This document shows positions 51,398 through 60,918 of a DNA stretch of 64,000 nucleotides, piece by piece. The stretch spans positions 1-64,000 of the forward strand of contig JAFOBG010000013.1 in the NCBI GenBank assembly GCA_017381935.1, given 5' to 3'. Origin of the DNA: Alistipes sp. Lineage in GTDB: Bacteria > Bacteroidota > Bacteroidia > Bacteroidales > Rikenellaceae. The notes under the pieces are model-generated. The model was not told where the DNA came from. It ran no database searches and worked only from the letters and a program-made list of their open reading frames with translations. Numbering within the stretch: the first letter of the stretch is position 1; every line of letters starts with the position of its first letter. Both the position numbers and the translations under genes were made by a program.

Positions 51398-53032
51398 CTA
51401 TTTAACAACTTCAAGAATTCTACCATTATCTGCCGCAACAGCTCTCTTCCACTTCTCGCTATAGCCAGGTTGTTCAATCTTGCCAGGTATATCTTTGCCG
51501 TTACCGTTGTCGATAAAGCCATTCTCATTCTCGCCCTTGACATTTCCGTCAATATACTTTACCATCAGATACTTGTCGAGTTTTACCCAAGTATCAAAGA
51601 GTAGCTGTGCACCCTTGAGAGTAAACTCAGTTGCAATCTTAGCCTTCTTCTTTGGCTTTGGAGTGTTGCTAATAGCAATGTCAATTCGCTTTACCTCCTC
51701 AAGCATCGTATTCTCCCAAGCATCTACACTCTCGCGCACCTTTTTGCCGATAATATCGTATCTGAGGTATGCAAACTGAGCTACACGATTTGTAATCCAG
51801 AACATAGAGGTATCTGAATATTTGAGCATAGAGCCATTCTCTTCACTCAAGCACCACGGAATCTCTGTTGTATTTACATATATAGGTGTGAGAGCTGATG
51901 TGGCAGCGTCGTCTGTACCGAACCAAAGAATACCTACCTTATTCTTACGAGCCTGGCCACAGAGCCAAAAACCGGTCTGCTGAGTAGCAGTAGCACGCTC
52001 ATTGCAGTACTCTACGCCATCAACAGTAAAGTACATCGGACGCCAACGGTATGGCAGATGGTGGCCACCTGCGCCAATATCGGTTGTCATATCAATAGGT
52101 GTGCCCTCATAGTGGTCGCGCATGGCATCAAATAGAGTCTTTGGAGAGACTTTTGTGCGAGGTTTTACCCAAAGTGGCATCTTGTTATCAGGATTTACAC
52201 CTAATGCAAAATCTGCATAAGCATCCATGCCGTCAGCAACTGTGCGGAAGAAACTCCATACTCGAGCCTCACAACCTCGCATGCCGCCAAAGTCGATTGG
52301 TGCATAAGTGTCGCAGAAAGAGAACTCTTTGTCCTCACCCTTAAATAGGTCTGCTTTTCGAGCAAAAGAGATTACATCAGCCGAGTAGAGGCAGTTCTCA
52401 GGGTCATTGAGAGGGAATGTTGTAATACGAGCTTGATTTGCATGAGCAGAGACATATCCATCAGGAATACGGCGTGCTACCCATACAATACCCTTACGGG
52501 ATGGGTCGTTAGTAGAGTCGCCTTTTCCAATTAACTCCATAATCCAAGCCTCATCTGCATCTGCAATCGAGAAACTCTCGCCTGAAGAGGCATATCCGTA
52601 GGTATTTGCCAACTCAACGATTGTAGCAATAGCCTCACGAGCTGTTTTAGCTCTCTGAAGAGTGATGTAGATAAGCGAACCGTAGTCGATTTTTCCATTA
52701 GGGTCAACAAGTTCCTCTCGGCCTCCCCAAGTGGTCTCAGTGATGATGAGTGAATGTTCATTCATGTTACCAACTGTGGCGTATGTATTCTCTTTCTGTG
52801 CTATATCGATAAGATATTTACCTGTATCCCACTCATAAACCGGCATTGTTGCTTGAGGCTTTTTTGCAGGGGTGTACCTATATAGTGCACCGTAAAGTTG
52901 ATGAGAATCAGCAGCATAAGTTACCATTACAGAACCGTCAGTTGATGCACCTTTGGTAACAATAAAGTTGGTGCATGCATAGGCTGAAATTACTCCAAGA
53001 GTAAAAGCAAATGTAAGAATTAGTCTTTTCAT
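51398..53032 (-). CDS. C69-family dipeptidase
   Basis: A 544-residue secreted peptidase of the Ntn-hydrolase fold. Signal peptide ~1-19, after which the mature start is Cys20 in 'YACTNFIVTKGASTDGSVMV'; this Cys is the autocatalytic nucleophile of the family. Other family parts are 'TWGGREELVDPNGKIDYGSL' and 'SFSIADADEAWIMELIGKG'. Dipeptidases of this type cut a broad range of dipeptides. It starts 2 nt behind the phosphoesterase gene, so both are secreted products of one unit. Confidence 0.92.
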   Translation of the reverse strand: MKRLILTFAFTLGVISAYACTNFIVTKGASTDGSVMVTYAADSHQLYGALYRYTPAKKPQATMPVYEWDTGKYLIDIAQKENTYATVGNMNEHSLIITETTWGGREELVDPNGKIDYGSLIYITLQRAKTAREAIATIVELANTYGYASSGESFSIADADEAWIMELIGKGDSTNDPSRKGIVWVARRIPDGYVSAHANQARITTFPLNDPENCLYSADVISFARKADLFKGEDKEFSFCDTYAPIDFGGMRGCEARVWSFFRTVADGMDAYADFALGVNPDNKMPLWVKPRTKVSPKTLFDAMRDHYEGTPIDMTTDIGAGGHHLPYRWRPMYFTVDGVEYCNERATATQQTGFWLCGQARKNKVGILWFGTDDAATSALTPIYVNTTEIPWCLSEENGSMLKYSDTSMFWITNRVAQFAYLRYDIIGKKVRESVDAWENTMLEEVKRIDIAISNTPKPKKKAKIATEFTLKGAQLLFDTWVKLDKYLMVKYIDGNVKGENENGFIDNGNGKDIPGKIEQPGYSEKWKRAVAADNGRILEVVK

Positions 53033-53034
53033 AT

Positions 53035-54225
53035 TTATTGTATTAAAATTTCATTGTTTATAATCTCTTTTCCCTCTGCATCTGTAATTTTATAGATAAT
53101 CTTCTCTTTGTTAACCTCTACATCCATTCTTGTTCGGTTAGGGTTGCAGATAATTGGGAAGTTACAGCATGATAGAGGGTCGTTAGCCTCTGTAAAGCGG
53201 TATTTGTGAATATGAGCACAGAACATGACATCTATCCCTACATTATTTAAAATAGGCGCAAAGAGTTTGCTTATCTCGGCCTCGCCATGCCAACCGTTGC
53301 TCTTAGGAGGAACGTGAATAATCACAATCTTTACAGCAGCCTGCTGAAATTCTTTGCTCTCTACAACATTTTTGAGCCACTGTGCCTCTTGCTGGCGATA
53401 GTGGTCGTATCTGACAAGGTCATGGTACTCTATATCACTATCAGGCTTATCTTCTCCACTATCAAGGACGATAAAAAATGCAGGACCATCACTAAATGTG
53501 TAGTAAGGTGTGCCGGTCTGTGTAGGGAGGTAGTTCTGATAGTTTATAGCCCATGCTCCTCTGGTTTCGTGGTTGCCACGAGAGAAAAATAGAGGCACTT
53601 CAGAAGCAAACTGTGCTACTGATGGAGCAATAACGCTCTCTACAAGCCTCTGCTCACTCTCAAAACTACTCACCATATCGCCATTATAGACTACAAAGTC
53701 GTATTTAGATTGATTGATAACTTCTTTTGAGAAGAGTTGTGATAGCAATTCCGGCTTGTCGTGAAAATCATTGCCGATAGCAAAACGAGTAGTCTTGCTA
53801 TCTGTATCTAACGAGCGTACCTTATAAGGCTGACGGCGATAGACATTACTACCCTTACTTTCGCTATAACGAACACGTTTGTTGCCTTGGTTGAGAAGTA
53901 CTCCCTTGTTGAGAATACGGTAGCGATATACGGTATTAGGCTCAAGCCCTGTAACTGTTACTACGTGCCATTTGCCGATAGGTCTGCGACCATGTATGGT
54001 CTGATAAAAACGCTCTCGTTCAGTGTTGTAGAAGTGTGTACCATCGTCTGGAGCAATCTCAACCCAACATACAGCGTCGGTATCTGTTTGCCATACAACA
54101 GTAAATTCATTTTGGCCGCATGCCTGAATATATGGCCCTAAAATAATTTTAGGAGCTTTTGCCTCCTCTGCAACTGCAGTGTAGAGTGCAAAAAGAGTAA
54201 AGGTTAATAATATTAATCGTTTCAT
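53035..54225 (-). CDS. Secreted metallophosphoesterase with an FN3-like N-terminal domain
   Basis: A 396-residue protein with a signal peptide (~1-19). Residues ~25-120 form a fibronectin-III-like domain of the purple-acid-phosphatase N-terminal type ('GLEPNTVYRYRIL'). Residues ~140-360 form a calcineurin-like phosphoesterase with the motifs GNDFHD, YNGDMVS, SRGNHETRG, IIHVPP and HIHKYRF. Substrate unknown. A TATATTTG -7 box lies 6 nt before the start codon. First gene of the unit with the dipeptidase. Confidence 0.88.
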   Translation of the reverse strand: MKRLILLTFTLFALYTAVAEEAKAPKIILGPYIQACGQNEFTVVWQTDTDAVCWVEIAPDDGTHFYNTERERFYQTIHGRRPIGKWHVVTVTGLEPNTVYRYRILNKGVLLNQGNKRVRYSESKGSNVYRRQPYKVRSLDTDSKTTRFAIGNDFHDKPELLSQLFSKEVINQSKYDFVVYNGDMVSSFESEQRLVESVIAPSVAQFASEVPLFFSRGNHETRGAWAINYQNYLPTQTGTPYYTFSDGPAFFIVLDSGEDKPDSDIEYHDLVRYDHYRQQEAQWLKNVVESKEFQQAAVKIVIIHVPPKSNGWHGEAEISKLFAPILNNVGIDVMFCAHIHKYRFTEANDPLSCCNFPIICNPNRTRMDVEVNKEKIIYKITDAEGKEIINNEILIQ

Positions 54226-54258
54226 AGCCTACAAATATACTAATTTTCTTTGAAAATC

Positions 54259-54289
54259 TTGTTTAGGCTTGCTCTTTGATTTATCTTTG
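54259..54289 (+). promoter_or_regulatory. Promoter of yggS
   Basis: TTG (54259-54261) and TATCTTTG (54282-54289) are 20 nt apart. The start codon follows 20 nt downstream. Confidence 0.65.
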
Positions 54290-54309
54290 CAGTAATTAAA
54301 AGTGGAATT

Positions 54310-54969
54310 ATGACAGTAAAAGCAAATATATCAGAGATTAAATCGGCCTTGCCTGCGAATGTTGCATTGGTTGCTGTCTCTAAATTTCATCCTGCTGAGG
54401 CTATTATGGAGGCGTATAATGCAGGCCAAAGAGTCTTTGGCGAGAGTCGTGTGCAAGAGCTTGTCGCTAAATATGAGCAACTACCAAAAGATATAGAGTG
54501 GCACATGATTGGTCATTTGCAGACTAACAAGGTGCGTGCTATAGCCCCTTTTGTGTCGCTTATACACTCTGTGGATAGTCGCAGATTATTGGAGTGCATT
54601 AATCGAGAGGCTGAAAGATGTGGTCGAGTGATAGATTGTCTGCTGGAGGTACATGTGGCGAGGGAGCAGACAAAAAGTGGTTGGGATAGTGAAGAGTTGC
54701 TTGCTTTTGTGTGTAGTGGTGAATTGGCCGCGATGAAAAATATCCGTATTCGTGGCATTATGGGCATGGCAACTAATACTGACGATATTGCGATTATTCG
54801 GTCCGATTTTGAGCGATTAGCAGCTATCAAGGCACAGATAACACCGATGTTCGATAGTAGTTTTAATGTGCTCTCTATGGGAATGTCAGACGACTACCCT
54901 ATTGCTATTCAGTGTGGTTCTACAATGGTGCGTATAGGTTCGTCAATATTTGGGCAACGAAATTATTAG
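54310..54969 (+). CDS. YggS-family pyridoxal-phosphate homeostasis protein
   Basis: A 219-residue PLP-binding protein of the YggS/PROSC family. The PLP lysine lies in 'VALVAVSKFHPAEAI', with 'QRVFGESRVQELVAKY', 'WHMIGHLQTNKV' and 'SMGMSDDYPIAIQCGSTMVRIGSSIFGQR' following. It has no known catalysis and buffers PLP in the cytoplasm. Monocistronic, with promoter and terminator both visible. Confidence 0.94.
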   Translation: MTVKANISEIKSALPANVALVAVSKFHPAEAIMEAYNAGQRVFGESRVQELVAKYEQLPKDIEWHMIGHLQTNKVRAIAPFVSLIHSVDSRRLLECINREAERCGRVIDCLLEVHVAREQTKSGWDSEELLAFVCSGELAAMKNIRIRGIMGMATNTDDIAIIRSDFERLAAIKAQITPMFDSSFNVLSMGMSDDYPIAIQCGSTMVRIGSSIFGQRNY

Positions 54970-54983
54970 AGTATATTGCAAAC

Positions 54984-55015
54984 AAAAAAATCTCGCAAGA
55001 CTGCGAGATTTTTTT
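54984..55015. terminator. Bidirectional terminator
   Basis: TCTCGCA-agac-TGCGAGA with A7 before and T7 after, between the convergent yggS and nuclease-domain frames. Confidence 0.85.
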
Positions 55016-55019
55016 GTTA

Positions 55020-55832
55020 CTACCAATCAGAGGCGTTGCATGTACTCTTTGGAGCATTCGGAACATTTACAAAAAATGTAAAGCCGGTTAAACTCTCTAT
55101 TTCGTTTACACTCTTTAGCTCCGGGGTGGCTGAGGCTTTATTCTCAACCCAATACCCAGCACAGATAAGCTCGTTTGCATTGCAATCAGCCACTCGCTTA
55201 CCGCTATTGCCACTCTTTGTGCGGAGCATTACCTTGAAGTAGTGCGTTGGTACGGGGCAACTTTTACCATCATTATTAGCAACCTTGGTATTGTAGTTGT
55301 CAAAGTGGCAACCAGAAACCATATAGAGTGTATCACTACACATCCACTCTCCACGCTCCTTTGCCTCTAACTGAGCCCACTTACCTCCATTGAGTGTGCT
55401 ATTTTGCGGCGTCATGTTGGTAAAGTAGTTGGTTTGCTGACGAGCTATATAGGTTACGGTGCGCTGAGCTTTGGCAATCTGATGTCCTCGGTTGTAGCCT
55501 GAGCTGCTATTATAAGTGCCTCCAATCTGCTGCGCTGTTGTGAAACTTGGATCTGTGTAGAATGTCTCACTTTTCTCATCTCCTGATGTGTAGTAGCTGT
55601 GCATCGGATAGGCAACCCAACGTGCTACATAGTTTGTCGCATCGTAACAGATAGAGTAATTTCTACGATAATATCCGTTACTCTGCTTGCCACCATCAGT
55701 TATCAACTTAACACACTTGCTGTACTCCTCTGTGTAAGAGTTGCTCTCGGACGCCGCAGGCAATTCTGCCCACGACTGTCCGAATGCTGCACTCTTTACT
55801 ACATCGGGCTCTCCACCCGGAGAGTCCGGAGT
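55020..55832 (-). pseudogene. DNA/RNA non-specific endonuclease domain without its own start
   Basis: An NUC1-type endonuclease frame of about 270 codons. The catalytic region is 'SGYNRGHQIAKAQRTVTYIARQQTNYFTNMTPQNSTLNGGKW', where the usual D/NRGH motif holds the catalytic His and a later Asn binds the metal. Upstream it continues as a linker (TPDSPGGEPDVVKSAAFGQS) up to the TGA stop of the 1096-residue protein and is in the same frame as that protein. There is no ATG or signal peptide before the domain. It is either the broken-off end of a fusion or a readthrough product. Confidence 0.65.
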
Positions 55833-58800
55833 TCATTTACTCATCTTGTATATTACAACAGCCTTCTGAGAAGCACTCGCATAACAAGCAAATAGTGCAC
55901 TGCTTTGGTTGTATTGGAGGTATTTTCTTGTATTGCTGCCTTGTGCTACAATTGTAGCGGTACCATTAGTAGCGACAGTTATTTTCCAAGAGCTATTATT
56001 ATCCTTTGTAGTCTGTGTTTTTAGATAGTTACTACTAGAAGATGCTGCATATATATATCCTTTTGAGGACCCTACAGATGCCTTGAATGCAAATGTTCCA
56101 TCAACGCTACCAGCCTCTACATCGAATATCTCTACATCGCTACCAAATGTAATAGTGTTATCACTCTTAGTGATAGAAGCTTGATCTCGGTTATTACTCT
56201 TTTGGGTTGTACTTATTGCATAGTTATAATCCTTTGCAGCAATTACAATCTTATCACCAACGCTAAGTTCACTAATGTTGGTGAGTAAAGTATAAGTTTC
56301 ATTGACCGGAGTCTGTTTCTCTACAACTGTAAGTGTATAGCTTGCACTATCTCCGTAGTAGTTCTCGTTAGACTCAGCAGTTGCAGTGATTGTTGTAGTT
56401 CCTGCTGCTTTGAGCTCGACTGCGCCTGTTGACGCATCTACAGTGGCCACTGAGGTATCGTTTGAAGAGTAGGTAACTGTAGTCATAGCTCCAGAGAGTG
56501 TAGGGAGTGTAAATGTCTCTCCGATAGTTGCAGTAACTTCAGTCTTGTCAAATTTAAGCACCTGATTCTCAGGAATAACAACATCACCTGTAGATACATA
56601 GCTAACGGTTAGACTATTCATTCTCACTGCACCAGAGAGTGCTGCAATAGTAAATGTCGTGCTTGATCCATTCAAAATAACAGTTACATTAGAGCCGTTT
56701 GCAGTTGCTGACTCTTCAATTGAACTCTTTAATACTGTTGCATATTCTGCACTATTACATACGAACTTAATTGCAGTAATATTACCAAGAGCCTCTACTG
56801 TTATCTTAGAACTCTTGTAGAAACGTGCAGGGTTTGCGTAATCAGCAACATTACTAGTACTAGAACCCTTATCATTGGTAAGTGTAATACCATTCTGTTG
56901 CCAAACTTGCTTTGTTGTTGATAAGTATGTTCTTTGGTTAGTACTTGCAAAAGAGAGAGTTGCGTCAGTAGTCTTAATAGACGGATCTACAACTGTAAGT
57001 TTATAGCTTGCAGTAGCTTCATTGTACTCCTCATTACCTGCAGCAGTTGCTGTGATTGTTGTTATTCCTGCTGCTTTGAGCTCGACTGCGCCTGTTGACG
57101 CATCTACAGTGGCAACTGAGGTATCGTTTGAAGAGTAGGTAACTGTAGTCATAGCTCCAGAGAGTGTAGGGAGTGTAAACTCCTCTCCGATAGTCGCAGT
57201 AACTTCAGATGGGTCAAATGCAAGTGTCTGATCCTTCTTTGAAACGACTTCACCTCCTGATTCTGTAGATTGATAGCTAACTGTTACGCTATTGAGTCTT
57301 ACCTGAGCAGTGAGTTTTGCGACAGTAAATGTATTGCTTGATCCATCCAAAGCAATAGTTACATTTGAACCGCTTGCAGTTGCTGACGTTCCGATAGAAT
57401 TCTTTAATGCTGTTGCATATGTTGTACTAGTACATACGAACTTAATTGCAGTAATATTACCAGGAGCCTCAATAGTTATATTTGAATTCGCATAAAGACG
57501 TGCAGGGTTTGCGTAATCAGCAACATTACTATTACTATCACCCTTATTATTGGTAAATATAATACTATTCTCTTCCCATTTTTGTATAGACGTAGAATAT
57601 TCAGTTCGCTTACTTTTATCGTCAAATGTAAGAGTAGCCTCCTCAATTACAGGGTCATTAGAGCCTCTATATGTGCACAGCGTCTCGGCTACGACTGATT
57701 GAGGCTTTCCGTCTGCAGTTGCAAATGCCTTTACAGTACAATCCGCAGAGATGCTAAATGGCGCATCGTACTGAGTAGATGATGTGGTTGGAGTATCGCC
57801 ATTGGTTGTGTAATAGATAGTTGCACCCTCCTCGGCTGTAATGGTTACAATATTATCTTCGCAATCAATTACAGGAGCTGCGCAAGATGCAACATGCGTT
57901 ACATAGTATGCAGGGCCACCAACCTGAGGTTCATCATAATGATCATCCCTTGTACCAATAAGAGTAACAATATCACCCTCTTTCAACCCAAGAGATGCAA
58001 ATGACTGATTATTCGTATCAACCTTAGTCTTTGTCAAACCATATACATAAATAGAGCCTGTCTCATCAACAAGATCGAAGTTACCGTATATGGCATTTGC
58101 TAAATTTGTAATTGTTCCGGTTAGCTGATACCATACTGTTGCACTTGTCTCTTTTGCTATAAAGTCTTTAACCGAAATTGGCTTAATCTGAGCGGCAGTA
58201 TTGGTGTCGAAGTTTACATTAAAGTTCTTGATATGACCGGCTTCGAACTGTACATCTTTGGCAAGAGTGATAGTCGCCTCATCGAGGTGCTCATTGTCGC
58301 CAACTTTTGCAGTTACAGATAACTTGAGAGCGTCATTAGCTTTAAGAGTAAATGGCTTGAAAGCTACATAGAACTCGCCCTTTGATTTAGGAGCAATAGC
58401 ATCACCATCCTTTACATTAAGAATAGCTGTATCAGATACATAATTATCGCCTGAAGATGTGTATTTAATCTCCGGGTAATTAACAAAGTTAATATAGTAT
58501 GTACCGATAATAGCCTCAGGTGCGGTCAAACAGATTTTTGTAACTGTTATATCTTTGTCGAGAGAGTTTGTAACAGTAAATCGAGCAACAGTAGTCGCAT
58601 GATTCATTGTAATCGATGGAGTTACAGTAGCTTCAACGCTCTTCTCAACACCAACAAGTAAGCAAGCAGCGCCAGAAAGGTGCTCCATAGAGTTGTTACC
58701 TGTCTGAGTTTGGAATTGACTCTTTTGACAACCAATGGCCATATAACACTTAGAGGTGTCATCAGGTGTTTCTAATTTGCTATTATAAGGATAGATAGAG

Positions 58801-59123
58801 TACCAATCATATCTCTTATTAGGGTAAAGATCGTTTTTAAGTGAGCCTTTGAAAAGACCGCTTGCATCGGTGGTGAACTTTTCGTCAAACACGTAGCTTG
58901 TAGTTCCATCCTCTGCATGGAAAACGCCAATCTCGTCACCCTTAACCCACGTAGTAGAAAGACCGTCATTTGCTGTACGAGTGTTGATATTTGCAAATAG
59001 CTCGAAAGTTGGCTTAACTACCTCTGTAACATCAAACTCCTCACTCTTAGAGCAGCTTGTGAGGGTAAAAGCAATAAATGCTAAACCCAAAGCAAGAATA
59101 GATTTTTTCATTTTTCTGTTCAT
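55833..59123 (-). CDS. Multidomain surface lipoprotein (fimbrillin-like, OB-fold, Ig-like)
   Basis: A 1096-residue lipoprotein (lipobox 'FTLTSC', Cys24). In order: a fimbrillin/Mfa-like domain (~30-310); an OB-fold-like part (~315-410, 'GNFDLVDETGSIYVYG'); a chitobiase-type sandwich (~415-485, 'GATIYYTTNGDTPTTSST'); an unknown module (~495-615); a Big_2 Ig-like domain (~625-705); a second copy of the unknown module (~715-835) and of Big_2 (~845-930); and a closing domain ending YKMSK. It looks like an adhesin or glycan-binding protein. One TGA separates it from the nuclease frame behind it. Confidence 0.85.
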   Translation of the reverse strand: MNRKMKKSILALGLAFIAFTLTSCSKSEEFDVTEVVKPTFELFANINTRTANDGLSTTWVKGDEIGVFHAEDGTTSYVFDEKFTTDASGLFKGSLKNDLYPNKRYDWYSIYPYNSKLETPDDTSKCYMAIGCQKSQFQTQTGNNSMEHLSGAACLLVGVEKSVEATVTPSITMNHATTVARFTVTNSLDKDITVTKICLTAPEAIIGTYYINFVNYPEIKYTSSGDNYVSDTAILNVKDGDAIAPKSKGEFYVAFKPFTLKANDALKLSVTAKVGDNEHLDEATITLAKDVQFEAGHIKNFNVNFDTNTAAQIKPISVKDFIAKETSATVWYQLTGTITNLANAIYGNFDLVDETGSIYVYGLTKTKVDTNNQSFASLGLKEGDIVTLIGTRDDHYDEPQVGGPAYYVTHVASCAAPVIDCEDNIVTITAEEGATIYYTTNGDTPTTSSTQYDAPFSISADCTVKAFATADGKPQSVVAETLCTYRGSNDPVIEEATLTFDDKSKRTEYSTSIQKWEENSIIFTNNKGDSNSNVADYANPARLYANSNITIEAPGNITAIKFVCTSTTYATALKNSIGTSATASGSNVTIALDGSSNTFTVAKLTAQVRLNSVTVSYQSTESGGEVVSKKDQTLAFDPSEVTATIGEEFTLPTLSGAMTTVTYSSNDTSVATVDASTGAVELKAAGITTITATAAGNEEYNEATASYKLTVVDPSIKTTDATLSFASTNQRTYLSTTKQVWQQNGITLTNDKGSSTSNVADYANPARFYKSSKITVEALGNITAIKFVCNSAEYATVLKSSIEESATANGSNVTVILNGSSTTFTIAALSGAVRMNSLTVSYVSTGDVVIPENQVLKFDKTEVTATIGETFTLPTLSGAMTTVTYSSNDTSVATVDASTGAVELKAAGTTTITATAESNENYYGDSASYTLTVVEKQTPVNETYTLLTNISELSVGDKIVIAAKDYNYAISTTQKSNNRDQASITKSDNTITFGSDVEIFDVEAGSVDGTFAFKASVGSSKGYIYAASSSSNYLKTQTTKDNNSSWKITVATNGTATIVAQGSNTRKYLQYNQSSALFACYASASQKAVVIYKMSK
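56391..57208 (-). repeat. Near-identical 152-bp direct repeats 666 bp apart
   Basis: 56391-56542 and 57057-57208 differ at only a few bases and encode the two Big_2 Ig-like domains. The offset is 222 codons, so recombination between them would keep the frame and remove one Big_2 plus one unknown module. Confidence 0.85.
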
Positions 59124-59132
59124 TTTTTAAGT

Positions 59133-59276
59133 TTAACATTCAATAGAATCATCATCTTCAATCCAGTCATTAATGCCACCATCAAGGCTGGCCGCAAATC
59201 CACTCTCTACAGGTGCTGTAAAGAGTTCAACATCTGGGGCGGTGTATGTCCCCGTGAAAATGTTTGTTGTTTTCAT
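59133..59276 (-). CDS. 47-residue acidic peptide upstream of the surface lipoprotein
   Basis: A frame from the ATG at 59274-59276 to TAA, 9 nt before the surface lipoprotein start. It begins MKTTNIFTGTYTAPDVELFT, has 'VESGFAAS' in the middle and a very acidic end (WIEDDDSIEC). It has no signal peptide. Short peptides with a '(Y)xAPxVE…GFxxS' pattern are, from memory, often found in front of fimbrillin-like genes in Bacteroidales, with unknown role. Same operon as the large gene by spacing. Confidence 0.65.
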   Translation of the reverse strand: MKTTNIFTGTYTAPDVELFTAPVESGFAASLDGGINDWIEDDDSIEC

Positions 59277-59443
59277 AATGTTTTGATAGAGTTATTTATT
59301 TAAAAATTATTTTTTATATACAAATTAAATGCTGTATAATCACAATTTTGCAAAGGTAATGTTTTTAACATTAAAAACCAATATGAATTCTAATTTTAGA
59401 AAACTTTTTAGGACAATATTTTTTTTTATAGCAAAAAAACAGA

Positions 59444-59451
59444 TATATTTG
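59444..59451 (+). promoter_or_regulatory. -7 element of the DUF4886 gene
   Basis: TATATTTG matches TAnnTTTG and lies 29 nt before the start codon. The -33 region is only a T run, so the promoter is not complete by consensus. Confidence 0.5.
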
Positions 59452-59480
59452 TAAAATAAAGAGACTTAAACCTAACTAAA

Positions 59481-60833
59481 ATGAAAAAATTATTATCTGT
59501 ATTACTCGCCGTTTTGATTTCATCTACAGCTTTTGCTTACGGGGATTCAAATCGTGCTGAATGGCGTTTTTCAAAAAACAAAGAGAAGAAGGGTGTTGCT
59601 CAATTTATTGAGACGGGAACGTATAATGCTGCGGTTGGTATAAAGTCAGCCAAACTTAGTTTTCGCCATAAGGGCAAGGTGGTCAATGGGGAGCTATTAA
59701 ACGATAAGGGTTACCCTACGGCTATTGCTGCAAAGGGCGATTATTGGCTCTTTGAGGTGCCTGTAACAAATCTTGAGGCAGGTACGGTTGTCGATATTTT
59801 TCTACCTATAACAAGTGCGGATAAGGCTGAAGAGAGCTTTGCTTTTGAGTATCTTGATGGTAAAAAGTGGTTGCCTGTTGTTGCTACCCAAGCCGATGGT
59901 ACAAATGTAACTACAACAGCCTCGCTAAAGCATCCTCGTCGCCTTTGGCATGCTGTAAAACTAACAAAGCCTATTGAGAGTGGAGCTATTGCGTTCCGTT
60001 TACGTCGTGTAGCAAAGCAGAGCGCTGTAGCTACGATTGCTTGTCCATCACCTCGAGGCCAACAGCCTCAAATTGTTATCTATAACAACAAAGTTGCACG
60101 AGATACGGTCAAGATGTTATTCCTCGGTAACAGTTATACATACTATCATACTTATCCTATGATTTTCAAGGAGATAGCATGGCATGAGGGCCATTATGCA
60201 GATTGTAATATCTTTATTTCTGGTGGCTATACAATGAAGGCTCATTTGGCAAATAAATACTCTACAGAGCAGGTCGATAAAGGTGGCTATGACTATGTTA
60301 TGTTGCAGGATCAGAGTATTCAACCGACACTAAATGGTACTGCTGATGATTATGGCGCAGCTGAGCAGATGACCAAGATGGTTAATCGTGTTCGAGCAAG
60401 CAGCCCATCGGCAAATGTATGCCTGGAGATTACATGGGGCCGAAAGTTTGGTAATAATAATTTCGGTAAGAAGTATGAGCATCTTATTGCGAAGTATCCT
60501 CAGTTCTATGCTGATTACGATGCAATGCAGAATCGACTTATCGAGGTTGTAACAGCCGAGGCTGAGCAGAACAACGCAAAGATTACCCCTGTTGGTTATG
60601 CTTGGCAGATTGTAATGCATGAGCGTCCGGATATAAACCTCTATCATACTGATAATCACCATCAATCTTATGCAGGTTCGTATCTGTCAGCAGCGGTTGC
60701 CTATTTGACTGTCTATGGAGAGGCGTTTGGTCCAAATCCAGCAAATTGCAAACTCAAGCCTTCAGTAGCAGCTTATTTACGCTCAGTTGCGGAGCGAGTT
60801 GTGTTAAAAGGGGAAAAATGGAACCAAAAATAA
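59481..60833 (+). CDS. DUF4886 secreted SGNH-like hydrolase
   Basis: A 450-residue protein with signal peptide MKKLLSVLLAVLISSTAFAY. Residues ~30-200 form a beta-rich domain of the kind that precedes glycan enzymes. Residues ~210-440 form a DUF4886/SGNH-like fold: 'VKMLFLGNSYTYYHTYP' holds the candidate Ser nucleophile in GNS, 'DYVMLQDQSIQPT' is block III-like, and 'NLYHTDNHHQSYAGSYL' holds the Asp/His. Such enzymes remove acyl groups from carbohydrates; the substrate here is not known. Confidence 0.85.
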   Translation: MKKLLSVLLAVLISSTAFAYGDSNRAEWRFSKNKEKKGVAQFIETGTYNAAVGIKSAKLSFRHKGKVVNGELLNDKGYPTAIAAKGDYWLFEVPVTNLEAGTVVDIFLPITSADKAEESFAFEYLDGKKWLPVVATQADGTNVTTTASLKHPRRLWHAVKLTKPIESGAIAFRLRRVAKQSAVATIACPSPRGQQPQIVIYNNKVARDTVKMLFLGNSYTYYHTYPMIFKEIAWHEGHYADCNIFISGGYTMKAHLANKYSTEQVDKGGYDYVMLQDQSIQPTLNGTADDYGAAEQMTKMVNRVRASSPSANVCLEITWGRKFGNNNFGKKYEHLIAKYPQFYADYDAMQNRLIEVVTAEAEQNNAKITPVGYAWQIVMHERPDINLYHTDNHHQSYAGSYLSAAVAYLTVYGEAFGPNPANCKLKPSVAAYLRSVAERVVLKGEKWNQK

Positions 60834-60870
60834 ATATTGATTTTGCGGTACACCTTATTTAAAAAATAAC

Positions 60871-60878
60871 TATCTTTG
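60871..60878 (+). promoter_or_regulatory. -7 element of the glycerol-1-phosphate dehydrogenase-like gene
   Basis: TATCTTTG, 40 nt before the start codon. A TTTG lies 25 nt upstream, longer than usual. Confidence 0.5.
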
Positions 60879-60918
60879 TAAGGATTAAGATTTCGTTTAA
60901 TTTTAAACATACAAGACT

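Noticed and set aside
55833..55835. TGA read as an amino acid by an altered genetic code
   Set aside because: Genes in this window such as the DUF6624 pseudogene are plainly broken by TGA, and no tryptophan or selenocysteine context or SECIS-like stem is seen behind this stop.
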